Of a DNA stretch of 64,000 bases, positions 46,201 through 56,695 are shown in pieces. The notes below the pieces were generated by a model, which was not told the origin of the DNA, did no database searches, and saw only the letters and a list, made by a program, of their open reading frames with translations. Position numbers and translations under genes: made by a program. Origin of the DNA: Panicum virgatum. Taxonomy: Eukaryota > Streptophyta > Magnoliopsida > Poales > Poaceae. The stretch covers positions 7,060,711-7,124,710 of the forward strand of contig NC_053141.1 in NCBI RefSeq assembly GCF_016808335.1. Direction: 5' to 3'. How positions within the stretch are numbered: position 1 is the stretch's first letter; each line of letters starts with the position of its first letter.

Positions 46201-47113
46201 AGGCTCCCACTCTGTGTCTGGCGGTATCCAAGCGAGTCAAAAAGAGGCAAACAGTCGCCCAAGCGCTCGCAGCAAAGAAATGGATTAAAGAAATCAAAGG
46301 TGGCCTTGCAGTTCAGGCTGTCGTGGAGTACCTGCAGTTGTGGCATAGACTCGAATCAGTACAATTGCAAGATGCTGTCTCTGATCAGTTTGTTTGGCGT
46401 TGCACCGCCAGTGGAGAGTACACAACGAAATCAGCATACAAGATGCTGCATCAAGGCTCGACAACCCTGCACGGTCACAAGCTCATCTGGAAAACTTGGG
46501 CCCCATTGAAGGTTAAGTTTTTTCTCTGGCTTGCGTTCATGCGAAGACACTGGACCGCCGACGACCGACGGCACAGGCACGGGATCGCAGAGACGGTGGC
46601 TGATTGCCGGCTGTGCGGTCAGGAGCCGGAGACATGCAAGCACCTCTTCATACATTGCTCCTTCACCAAGCAACTGTGGGTAAACATTCTTGCTTATTTT
46701 GACAAACTTTGCCCTGATCCTAGAGCAGGAGTAACCCTCCAGGATCGCCGGGAGGAGGTGCGCCTCCTTTGGGCAAACGAACACATAAAAGGTTTTGACA
46801 CACTCTTCGCACTGGTCACTTGGGAAGTTTGGAAAGATAGAAATGCAAGAATCTTCCGCATGGCGTGCTTGCAACAGAGTCAACTGCTCTCCAAGATAAA
46901 AGCTGAAGCCGAAAATTGGGTCACCGCAGGAGCAGCAACACTGGGTTGTCTCGGGGGAGAGTAGTTCACTATCACTAGTCTCTCATTTTTTGTTGTTCTC
47001 GTTACGTGTAATACAAAACTAAATTGCATGGAGTGCGCTCTAGCGCGCTGTAAAAACTCTTTCTTCTATCTTAATACAAAGATGCGCAATTCTCTTGCGT
47101 ATTCGATAAAAAA
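46201..47113 (+). mobile_element. 5'-truncated LINE (L1-type)
   Basis: Only the 3' end of a non-LTR retrotransposon is present: the C-terminal part of ORF2, a 3' UTR ending GCGTATTCGAT and a short A tail (about 47108-47115). A 15-bp duplication AACCTCTT(T/C)AGGAAG flanks it (46186-46200 and 47114-47128), with one mismatch. Severe 5' truncation is the normal outcome of target-primed reverse transcription. Confidence 0.85.
46236..46964 (+). pseudogene. LINE ORF2 C-terminus with zf-RVT domain
   Basis: The frame runs from KKRQTVAQALAAKKWI through the plant zf-RVT region: SDQFVWRCTASGEYTTKSAY, then WKTWAPLKVKFFLWLA and CRLCGQEPETCKHLFIHC, with Cys and His spaced as in the family. It ends at a stop at 46962-46964. 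The endonuclease and reverse transcriptase proper were lost by 5' truncation, so it is not functional alone. Confidence 0.85.
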
Positions 47114-47128
47114 AACCTCTTCAGGAAG

Positions 47129-48134
47129 GATACAATTTTAGAAACAGCAGACTTGTGGACTGACTAGGCTTTCGAATTGTAGGCAAATCAAAACCCTCAT
47201 GAATTAGTTCAAACATTGTCAATAATATCCGTGCAAATATTTTATTATTAGAAGCTGCAACAGCCAACAGACATAACCAACTAGCCTAAAGATCAAAAAA
47301 GATCGGTGTGTGTGTTAACCAAATTATAAAAGTCAGCTAATCAAGGCAGAGCAAGAAATGCTCACTAACCATGGGCGAAGCAGCAGGCGTGTCATACATA
47401 CGGTGCTCTGTTTTTAATCCTTGCTACAATGATCGAGTGGTGTAGAGAACTAGGAAAATTGGCGCGCTAACGCCGCGCCTGCAGGTGATGAGTGTATATG
47501 GTCATGTGGCATGCGCTCGTTTGCTGTAGTGCACGCAGGAGGTGCCAAATACGACAAAGATGATTCTACCTCAGCATCAGTGTTGGAGCAAGTTTGGGGA
47601 AAATTTATATGTAGTTAAGGGCGATGTGTTGAGGGCTTGAGGCCATGGTGAGCTTGTGTGTAGCTGAGGTAGATTGGGTCCATATTTTATCAATTGTGAA
47701 AGGTAAGTGTGGAATAGTACGGGCACATGTGTTTGTTGTGTGAGTGTGACAGAAGGTAATCAGGTCTTGCTCCATGGTAGTATGGCAATACTGTTTCGTG
47801 CAGTTATATACTGTACAGTGCTTTGGTTGATGGGCTGCCTGAGCGGGCAGTGCAATGTTGTTGCCACCTATGTGCACTCTGCCAGGCAAGAAGGCCACGG
47901 TGCTAAATTGTTAAACTAAATTGTGAACCTAGTAACAGCAAGAGCGAAGCACATGCCAATAATTTACCAACACGACAGCTATTGCAGGCTGAAACTAATC
48001 ACTATAGTAATAAAATGACAAAAACGAAGGCCTTACAACTGATCGCATGCAATGGAACAAAATATAGACACCCACAAAGAGCACCTCGTACTGTTAGGAT
48101 AAGAGCATCAGCCAGAGCAATCACAAAATGAAAG
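47129..48134. other. Intergenic, no gene seen
   Basis: Mixed composition with short frames only. The first 30 bases continue the sequence interrupted by the LINE. Confidence 0.45.
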
Positions 48135-48139
48135 AAAAC

Positions 48140-49257
48140 TGTTGTGGGATTTCTAGGGGACCCACTGCCGGGTGGCGGAGCGCATCCGCCTATTCCCAGA
48201 GAGGGAGTACTCGGGAAGGTAACTAGGCGATTGGGCTGATCTAGCTCTGAGACAAGCACACAAGAACACACGATTTAGAGTGGTTCGGGCCGCCGGAGCG
48301 TAATACCCTACATCCACTGGGAGAGGTATTGATCTTGGTTGTGTATGAATCTACCCTCTGCCGGGCCTTGGCTTTTACCCAGCCTGAGTTTTCCTTCTAG
48401 CGGGCGCCCCCTTTTATAGACCAAGGGGTGCGGATACATAGGATGTTGGGGCCCCGACAAGTGGGCCCAATGTGACTGTGCAGCATACTGCGGTGAGTAT
48501 TTAAATGGCTACAGTGGTTACGAATCTTTCCTCCGATATGCTTCCATGCCCTGCTGACCCTCTGACGAAGGGTGGTCTTCTCTTGTCCCGTCAGCAAGGT
48601 GCCCGTTGGGGGAACGTAGCTTGCGGCGTGACCTGTTGAGGCTATTATGTAGGCGTCATAATGGGTGAAGCCGAGCCGTCGTATCCGTCTGTTATGGCAG
48701 ACTGACAGGCGCGGCGTGGGCGGCGCCAGCAGCCCCACTATGCATCTTGGTAATACGTGATCAATAGTGCCCCCTGGTCAAAGAATCGCCTCGGCTTCTG
48801 CTACATCAATGCGGACGTCCTCCTACTGCAATGAATACAGCGGTAGGTGAACCTTAATATGGAGACCAAACGGCTTTATATACGTGTCTGTTCTTACAGA
48901 CACGTGGCGGCTCCGGACCACCCCGAGGCGGAGTGTCGATTGCTTCCCTTGGCGAGGGGTCCGGTTACTATACCGGGGGTCCGAGACCCCAAAAAGGGGG
49001 GTCCGGGATTTCGCGGGGATCCGGACCTCCATGGGAGGTTCGGAGCCTCCGGCTGTTCGGGGTGAGCGCTTGCTTCTTCCGGAACACGTGGAGCTCCCGG
49101 ACCTTTCCCAACCAGAGGACGGGTCCGGGACCGTTGTCGGGTGAACAGGGCTTCCGGACCGCAGGGGTTCGGCTGCTGGACGTAGTTAAAGATAACTACA
49201 AAGCTCTTCTTGCCTAGACACAGCAAGAGGGGGTACCCCAGTCTTGGGGTACCGACA
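48140..49257 (-). repeat. 3' LTR of the non-autonomous element
   Basis: Downstream LTR in the minus orientation. Highly similar to the other copy over its full length. Confidence 0.9.
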
Positions 49258-49558
49258 GTGGCCCCCGGGCCCACCTCGGGAGAGGTACGAACCCGCGGGT
49301 GGGTCCTACTATCGTGATGTGTTTCCACACAAACTTGATTGCGTCGGTGTGCTCATGCAAAGAGCGGGTGCCCCGGACCCCTGAGGCCGGTACACCGGTT
49401 GCCTGGTTCAGGTTCTAGAGCGCTCTCCGCAGGGCGACGAAGGTGTATGCTTAGGGTGCGGAACCAAGCTAAGCGGCTACACGGACCTCGGATCGCTCAG
49501 GGAGCAAGCACCACTTCCCGGAACCGGCTCTTGGCGACTGTGGGGAGCAGTCTCCGCC

Positions 49559-49848
49559 GGAGCGGGCCACCGGAGTGGACTTGAGTCGACCGTGGCGAGC
49601 GGTCTCAGCCGGAGCGGGCCACCGGAGTGGACTTGAGTCGACCGTGGCGAGCGGTCTCCGCCGGAGCGGGCCACCGGAGTGGACTTGAGTCGACCGTGGC
49701 GAGCGGTCTCCGCCGGAGCGGGCCACCGGGGTGGACTTGAGTCGACCGTGGCGAGCGGTCTCCGCCGGAGCGGGCCACCGGAGTGGACTTGAGTCGACCG
49801 TGGCGAGCGGTCTCCGCCGGAGCGGGCCACCGGAGTGGACTTGAGTCA
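49559..49848. repeat. 52-bp tandem array, 5.6 copies
   Basis: Units begin at 49559, 49611, 49663, 49715, 49767 and 49819, exactly 52 bases apart. Each contains GGAGCGGGCCACCGG and GACTTGAGTCGACCGTGG. Copies differ at only one or two bases. Because 52 is not a multiple of 3, frames across it cycle through all phases. Confidence 0.95.
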
Positions 49849-51295
49849 TTGCTGACGATCCGATGAAATATATCACCGGATCTGAGAGTAAGATGCGAGA
49901 AACCAAGCCTTATACTAGAAGGGAGCTCGGGACCTCTAAAGACAGCAGTCTCGGATACTAGAGTACTTTGTAACAGGGTAGTGAAGTACGTAAACTTATG
50001 GTACATTACTAGGCTAAGCTACGTGGAGCTTCTCTACCCCAGGATACGAGTACTACTTCTCCGGAACAGGTCCTTAGGGGTCCGAACTGCCTTCCAGCTT
50101 GAAGGGGTGTCCCCACCTGGCCTCAAGCCAACAACTTAACTTGGATTGTTAGCAATAAAAGGAAGATTCTGCTTAAGAGGAAAGAAATAGTTAAACCAAG
50201 GCGAATAAATGTAATCAAGGTGGAGCCTAGATAAAACTGAGAAAGAAAATCTCCTTTATTATTGTGGTTGTCACGGTATATATCAGAGGTTGGGATTACG
50301 AGGTCGGACCTCTACCGCTCCGGACCGTTGCTTGCCTGTTTGTGCGATAGGGCCAGAGGTCGGGTTTACAAGGTCGGGCCTTGACCGCTCTGGACTCACA
50401 CGTAGGCGCCACGTTATTACAAAGGAGGAATTTCCTCAGTCCTATTTTAGGAGTAACCTTCGGCTATATTCTATACAGCATGTCCTTCTCTGATTGGAAG
50501 TGGTACCACTATTCCTGGGTTCTTCATGGTCGTCGGAGGTGAAGGCGCCCTGGATGTGCCTGAACTGCATCATCCAGCATCACCTCGGGAGCTCGGGGGG
50601 CTACTCCTTGCCTAAGAGCTGTCATATGCTTAGGTAGCATGAGACAAATTCTTTGGCTTTGAATGGAAGAGGCCCCCTGCCACCGCCGTCCGCCACCGGG
50701 AGCCATCCCGCCCGCCACTCGCTGCGGCAGGAACTGGCTTTTCGGCCTGGCGCAGTGGGAGAATGTGTGCTCGTATGGACGAGCACGGAGTGTGGAGAAG
50801 GGCGGTCGTTCGCCGGCTTGTCCTTGGTGCTCGCGCCAGGGGCCCCCGCGCCTAGCGGGGTCCTGTCTGCAGCAGTACCAAGCACCCCGGGTGGTGCCGG
50901 AGACAGTACGATGACACGGCCAACTTCCTCCGGGATGGCCGTCGGCTCTAGGCTCCATGTTGAGAGAAAGCCTTGAGCCGACGCCATGCCGCCGCAGAGG
51001 AAGCATGGCCATTGCTTGAGAGAAAACCTTGAGCCGACGTAGGGGCGGCAGCGCCCAGCGGCACCTCCGCTGTGCGTTGCTGCGCCGGCTCTGAGGTGTC
51101 GCAGTGGCGACGCACAACAAACGCCGCTGCCGTGCGCCGCCGTACCGTGGGCGTTGGCGCCCTAGTGCCACGGCATGTGGCGTGGGTGACGCCCTGCCTT
51201 CCTTCATCTTCTCATTCGCTGTTGCAGAGGATGAACACAGCCCCAGAAGCCTGAAGATCTAGCCAGCACCTGACCTCCCCACGGACGGTGCCAAA
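49849..51295 (-). other. Interior of the non-autonomous element
   Basis: No gag or pol motif is seen. A 227-codon frame on minus (51207-50524) starts MKEGRASPTPHAVALG and is Arg/Pro-rich. It may be a decayed gag leader or composition noise. Confidence 0.4.
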
Positions 51296-52411
51296 TGTTG
51301 TGGGATTTCTAGGGGACCCACTGCCGGGTGGCGGAGCGCACCCGCCTATTCCCAGAGAGGGAGTACTCGGGAAGGTACTAGGCGATTGGGCTGATCTAGC
51401 TCTGAGACAAGCACACAAGAACACACGATTTAGAGTGGTTCGGGCCGCCGGAGCGTAATACCCTACATCCACTGGGAGAGGTATTGATCTTGGTTGTGTA
51501 TGAATCTACCCTCTGCCGGGCCTTGGCTTTTACCCAGCCTGAGTTTTCCTTCTAGCGGGCGCCCCTTTTATAGATCAAGGGGTGCGGATACATAGGACGT
51601 TGGGCCCCCGACAAGTGGGCCCAACATGACTGTGCAGCATACTGCGCAGAGTATTTAAATGGCTACAGTGGTTATGAATCTTTCCTCTGATATGCTTCCA
51701 TGCCCTGCTGACCCTCTGACAAAGGGTGGTCTTCTCTTGTCCCGTCAGCAAGGTGCCCGTTGGGGGAACGTAGCTTGCGGCGTGACCTGTTGAGGCTATT
51801 ATGTAGGCGTCATAATGGGTGAAGCCGAGCCGTCGTATCCGTCTGTTATGGCAGACTGACAGGCGCGACGTGGGCGGCGCCAGCAGCCCCACTATGCATC
51901 TTGGTAATACGCGATCAATAGTGCCCCCCTGGTTAAAGAATCGCCTCGGATTCTACTACATCAATGCGGACGTCCTCCTACCGCAATGAATACAGTGGTA
52001 GATGAACCTTAATATGGAGACCAAGTGGCTTTATATACGTGTCTGTTCTTTCAGACACGTGGCGGCTCTGGACCACCCCGAGGCGGAGTGTCGATTCCTT
52101 CCCTTGGCGAGGGGTCTGGTTACGATACCGGGGGTCCGAGACCCCAAAAAGGGGGTTCGGGATTTCGCGGGGATCCGGACCTCCACGGGAGGTCCGGAGC
52201 CTCCGGCTGTTCGGGCTGAGCGCCTGCTTCTTCCGGAACACGTGGAGCTCCCGGACCTTTCCCAACCAGAGGACGGGTCCGGGACCGTTGTCGGGTGAAC
52301 AGGGCTTCCGGACCGCAGGGGTTCGGCTGCTGGACGTAGTTAAAGATAACTATAAAGCTCTTCTTGCCTAGACACAGCAAGACGGGGTACCCCAATCCTG
52401 GGGTACCGATA
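51296..52411 (-). repeat. 5' LTR of the non-autonomous element
   Basis: Upstream LTR in the minus orientation, followed by the primer-binding site at 51276-51293. Its outermost dinucleotide has mutated, so the minus strand starts TATCGG where TGTCGG is expected. Confidence 0.9.
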
Positions 52412-52416
52412 AAAAC

Positions 52417-53940
52417 AAACTACATAGAATGGGCACACGACTGGCAATGATATGATGCAAATAAGATTCGCATGCATACAACACGATTAAAATAACAACA
52501 AAATTCGTTGCAGAGCCTATCGCCAGAAGGGGAAAATAGTCGCAGCAGCCAGAGGAGTAAAAGAAAATATTATAGCTGAGAACAGGCACAATAGAATAAT
52601 ATAAACACAGAAAAAAAGATCATTATACTTTGAAATTGATAGACACCAACAGAAGCGGCACCGGCCCCGGAACCACAATGGCTAGAGCACAGAGGTGGAT
52701 CTTGGCACAAAGAAAGAAAAATATTCCATCATCATATTATTCGTATAGAGAAAAACACAAGTAAAAAAAAAGAAATGCGACAACACTGACAGCAGCACTG
52801 GAAATAATAGTAAAAAAAGCAAATCTAAGAAGCCGAAGAGGGGAAAATAAGTAAAAAAAAACCTACAATAAACAACAATAGAAAAGGTGGAAGAAGAAAG
52901 CAAGGCGAGCAGGCAGGAAATGGGTAGGAAATCTTAGTGCTCAGCAAAGATAAATTGAAGAAAAAAGGAACAGGAACTTACGAAGAGGGAAAGGAGCAGT
53001 CGGCGACCGAACCCATGAGGCCTATCCGGTGGAGCAGTGTAACGAAAATGCCAGGCGGGCAGCTGGGAAAAGGCTGGCAAATCTCAGAGGTGACCAGAGA
53101 GGAGAAGAAAAGAAGAGAATGCATCTAATCGGCGGCACGGAGGACGACCTCCACTCGGCGGCGCAGTCAAAAAAAAATGACGCATAGGTGGGAGATGGAA
53201 GCGACGCCACCGACGAAGGGCGTGGCGATGTGGCGTGCGGAGTACGCAGTCCTGAAGCAGGCCACGATCCAACCACGAGAACGAAAGAAGCCCAAAATAA
53301 TAGGCAGACACGGACGATGCAAGAGACGGCGCACCAAAAAGTGGCCTAGGCAAAAGCAGGAGACACAAACATAGCTAGAAGCCGGCAACACACGTCAAGC
53401 ACATAGAAGACACAAAACAATTGAAGGCAGACAGCAGAGACGTGGAGCCATGGAATTGGCAGAAATATCACTTAGGCCTCCGGAGGCCACGGTTTGGTTC
53501 GGCGATATAGAGTTACATATTTATAAATATGATACGGTGTTGTATTGTTCCTCAGTAGCTTGCACGCTAGCTGTGCAGACCATCCAGGACCTTGTGCAGC
53601 CTCCTCTCCGGCGAGCGTCACCGCCGTCCACCGGGCGGAGTCACCGCCGTCGGACGCTGCCGTACTCGCGTCCTGCACTCTGCTCGCTTCGACAAACCGC
53701 CTGGCGCCGGGGCTTCGCCGTACTCGCGTTCTTTCTGGTGGGAGCATTTCGTTGGGCTGGGCCTGGCTATTTCACTGCTAGCTGTAGATGTCTGGCCGTG
53801 AAGTCGTCAAGTACAGGGAGAGCATTTTTGTTGGGAGCATGACTGGCATTTTGTTAGAAGTCAAGTAGGCTCAGCCCAACAAAAGGCTCCCACCAGCCCA
53901 ACATTAGACATTTTGTCATTGCTAGTCATCGACAAATGTT
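52417..53940. other. Intergenic, no gene seen
   Basis: Strongly purine-rich on plus (AAAGAAGAAAG-type) to about 53400, then GC-richer with a 130-codon frame at 53450-53842 that lacks recognisable domains. GTTGGGCTGG and CCAGCCCAAC around 53750-53905 form an inverted pair that may mark an old MITE. Confidence 0.4.
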
Positions 53941-53949
53941 ATGACTTAA

Positions 53950-54205
53950 TTCCATTTTTTAAGATTTATACAGTACAACTTAGACAATCACAATACACAC
54001 ACATTTATCTCTATGAACGCACAAGCGCAATTCCTTCTATGAGCATCTTCGCAGACCGAGTCGGTAAAAGGTGTCTCGCTATCAACAGGAACATCGCTTA
54101 TCACTGAAACCAGAACGCCTAAATTTTAAAATATTCGTTACAATAGGAAGTCGAACCTATAACCTAAGGCGCTACCGAAACTCCTGTAACCAGCCTCCAA
54201 GCCTT
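53950..54205 (-). repeat. Au-like SINE
   Basis: On minus it starts with a tRNA-like head with a B-box-like GGTTCGACTTCC near 54150. It continues through TGTTCCTGTTGATAGCGAG, CCGACTCGGTCTGCG, GATGCTCATAGAAGG and GTGCGTTCATAGAG, and ends GTTGTACTGTATAAATC. The order matches the Au SINE family of grasses. A flanking duplication was not determined. Confidence 0.6.
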
Positions 54206-54740
54206 TTTCTTAACTGGGTTTATTCCTCGTAGATAAAGTCTGTGTTGCCTTTAAGAAAAGAGAGACATGTTTTTTTTTGACGGAGAATAGGCCTACAACA
54301 GTGACGGAAGAAAAATAAGATAAGTTTTCACTTTAAAGATGTACACTCAGAGAAGCCTTCAACACAAGAGCAGACCCCATCGACATACACATACACGCAA
54401 TATGTTGTGCGGGTCTAAACTCTTTTTCTTTGTAATATTGGTACGCAGCCTGGGTATTTGAGGGAAAAAACACGCAAATTTCAAAACTTGGCTTGGATTA
54501 ATATTATTTCTGAATCGTACGAAAAATTAATAAAAAGAAAGTACAACGGCAATACGGCACCAAAGGTCCAGCGTGCGTGCCGCGGACTGCACCCGATTGG
54601 CATGTGTGTGCCGTGCATCCTCAAACTCCCAAAGCTTGCCGTGACAACTGACAACCAGGCGAATCAGCCTCTCTTGAGTCTTCAGTCGTCTTCAGTGAAA
54701 ACTTAGTTGCATCGGATGTGAAAGTCTGTTTCTCTGACTA
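54206..54740. other. Intergenic, no gene seen
   Basis: No domain or repeat boundary was recognised. Confidence 0.5.
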
Positions 54741-54745
54741 TCCTA

Positions 54746-55232
54746 TGTTGGTGATATGCCCAAGAGCCCATCATCGCAATACGGTTTAAAGGCCAAGTAG
54801 ATATTGATCCAAGAGGGATTAGGGTTACTAATGGGCCTATGAGATAGAAGCCCATTAGTACGCCCTATATATATGAGGGAGGGGCTAGGGGGGCGATGAC
54901 CTGAGCCGCGCCACCTCCCTAGCCGCCGCCCTCCCTCTCTCTCGGCCGCCGCCCTTGCCGTGCGTGCGGTGCTAGCACACCGACGCCCGGTGTTTCATCC
55001 CCGTACGTGTGGACTCCGTGGAGGCGCTGCTGCGACTGCTGCGCTGATCGGCTGCTGGGATCAAGTACGAGGAGCTCGGTTCGTGGGACGTGATCGACTA
55101 CTTCCTCTACATCGACGCGCGACTTCTTCCGCTGCGCTGCGCGTCCAGTGGTGACGATCTATGATCTTCTACTCGCAAGTATCTTGGGTTTATGCGGTAG
55201 TGATGCTAGCGTAGCCTACCCGTTTCCCTACA
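54746..55232 (+). repeat. 5' LTR of young Copia element
   Basis: Contains a TATA stretch CTATATATAT at 54865-54874 that probably starts the genomic RNA. Confidence 0.95.
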
Positions 55233-55233
55233 G

Positions 55234-55246
55234 TGGTACCAGAGCC
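55234..55246 (+). other. Primer-binding site (tRNA-iMet variant)
   Basis: TGGTACCAGAGCC differs from the usual TGGTATCAGAGCC at one base. Confidence 0.85.
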
Positions 55247-56695
55247 ATCTTGCGTAGTTTTTGGTCTGGATCTTTTGCATATAGGTGATATGTTGTTGTA
55301 GTAGATTGGATCTATTACTTTTGCACGGTTTGATTAGATCAATTGGTCATAAGGGATTAAAACTGGAGCGAGTTGATTGCGCGGCATGTGACAAAAGATT
55401 AGTTTGTGTTCTTTCTCTGTTATGCATACGACATGTCCCTACCGGCTGGAATCACCATCGGGACTAACTGTGTGCATAATCAGCAGATTGAACCAACAAA
55501 TCAAGGTCATGTGTAGATGCAATCTTCTCAAGTGCAAAGTTTGCACGGTCAAGGTGATTGACCTAGTGAAAATTGAGGCATTATGAATGGCTCGGATTTG
55601 AGGTGATGCGATCACTCTGATGAGATTTTCATAGGGATTCCATAGATGCGATCTGTGTAATTCCGTGAGGTTTTCAGGGCGCTGCCCTGAGACCCGCGGG
55701 GGGCGGCTCCCCCCCTCGACCCCCCGCCCGCTGACCGCCGTTGCTTTCTCGCTGTAGCGGCTTCCCAAGCGCTACTTTGGTAGAACACGTCGTACGCCTA
55801 ACTTGTTTTTGCAGGGTGTGATGTGGATGGTATGGCCTCAATGTCATGTGATGATGTATGTGATGATTTGTGCGGCCTGCGTGTCGCAAGTTAACACAAC
55901 CGGGTTGAGGTTGCACCATTATTGTATAACGACCTGCGTGTCGACTTGTGATGTTTGAATCCTCATGTAATTATTTCACTAGCTATTAGATGTAGTAGCT
56001 TAGTATCTTTTCATTGAGGTTTCAATCATGATGGCGATGATGATCACCACAAGACAAGACGGATGGCAATGGAGGTCACCTTGGAGCCATGGCGATGGAG
56101 CCCATTGTGATGCAAGAGGCCATACTATTCACAATATAATATGATTATATGCCTGTGATGTTTATTTTTCTGTCATACTATTCTTTCATGCTTTTACATA
56201 TGGTGGACGCTTTAATCATGATAGAATAGCTTCCCTCAGAAAAGTTTGAGTTTTTGATGCCTTTTACCAATAGCTGCACCTATAAATTTTGATCGTTGTG
56301 TGGTAGCTTTACCAAAGTAGAGTACCCTCAGCTATCACTTTTGTATAGGGTGGATGTCGGACATTCACAAGCATAGTATTGGTTTACTCAGCAAAGCTAT
56401 CAAAATAGTTTTGGGCTTTAAGGCATAGGGTTGGGGCCGGGGCATTGGATGCCACCCAACAAACAAGAGTCGCATAGAGATGTGATTAGTAATTTGTTAC
56501 TTACCTGTATCACTACTTTTCTAGCCGTGATGCTAAAGCTCACTAGAATTTTAGTGATTATGGATCTTGAACTACTATATGTCATTAGAGGGAAGATGAC
56601 TTTGATATAGTAGGTTGTCTTTTGTTAAATCAGTTAATGAAAGTCTTTACATAAACTTAGTGCTGAAATCTTGCTTTACTTTAATGTTGTAGATC
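55247..56695 (+). other. Leader of young Copia element
   Basis: A 1.4-kb untranslated leader between the primer site and gag. No protein domain is seen. Confidence 0.6.

Larger units (their letters stand above)
48140..52411 (-). mobile_element. Non-autonomous LTR element with internal 52-bp repeat
   Basis: LTRs 48140-49257 (1118 bp) and 51296-52411 (1116 bp) share the ends TGTTGTGGG and GGTACCGA(C/T)A. A perfect AAAAC duplication flanks the element (48135-48139 and 52412-52416). Orientation is minus: next to the right LTR the minus strand reads TGGCACCGTCCGTGGGGA (51276-51293), a primer site common in plant Gypsy elements, and a purine tract GGGCCCGGGGGCCAC adjoins the left LTR. The 2038-bp interior has no protease, RT or integrase. 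It holds a 52-bp tandem array and one 227-codon minus-strand frame (51207-50524) of unknown meaning. Confidence 0.9.

Noticed and set aside
49559..49848. CRISPR-like array of regular repeats
   Set aside because: Units are contiguous with no unique spacers and lie in a plant LTR element.
49477..50006. Repetitive minus-strand proteins across the 52-bp array
   Set aside because: The 52-base unit is not a multiple of three and all frames remain open; this is a by-product of the tandem repeat.
50524..51207. 227-codon minus-strand frame as a possible gag gene
   Set aside because: No gag motif or zinc knuckle is visible and the composition is Arg/Pro-rich; kept only as a note under the element's interior.
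53450..53842. 130-codon plus-strand frame
   Set aside because: No domain, no splice or promoter context, and GC-biased composition explains it.
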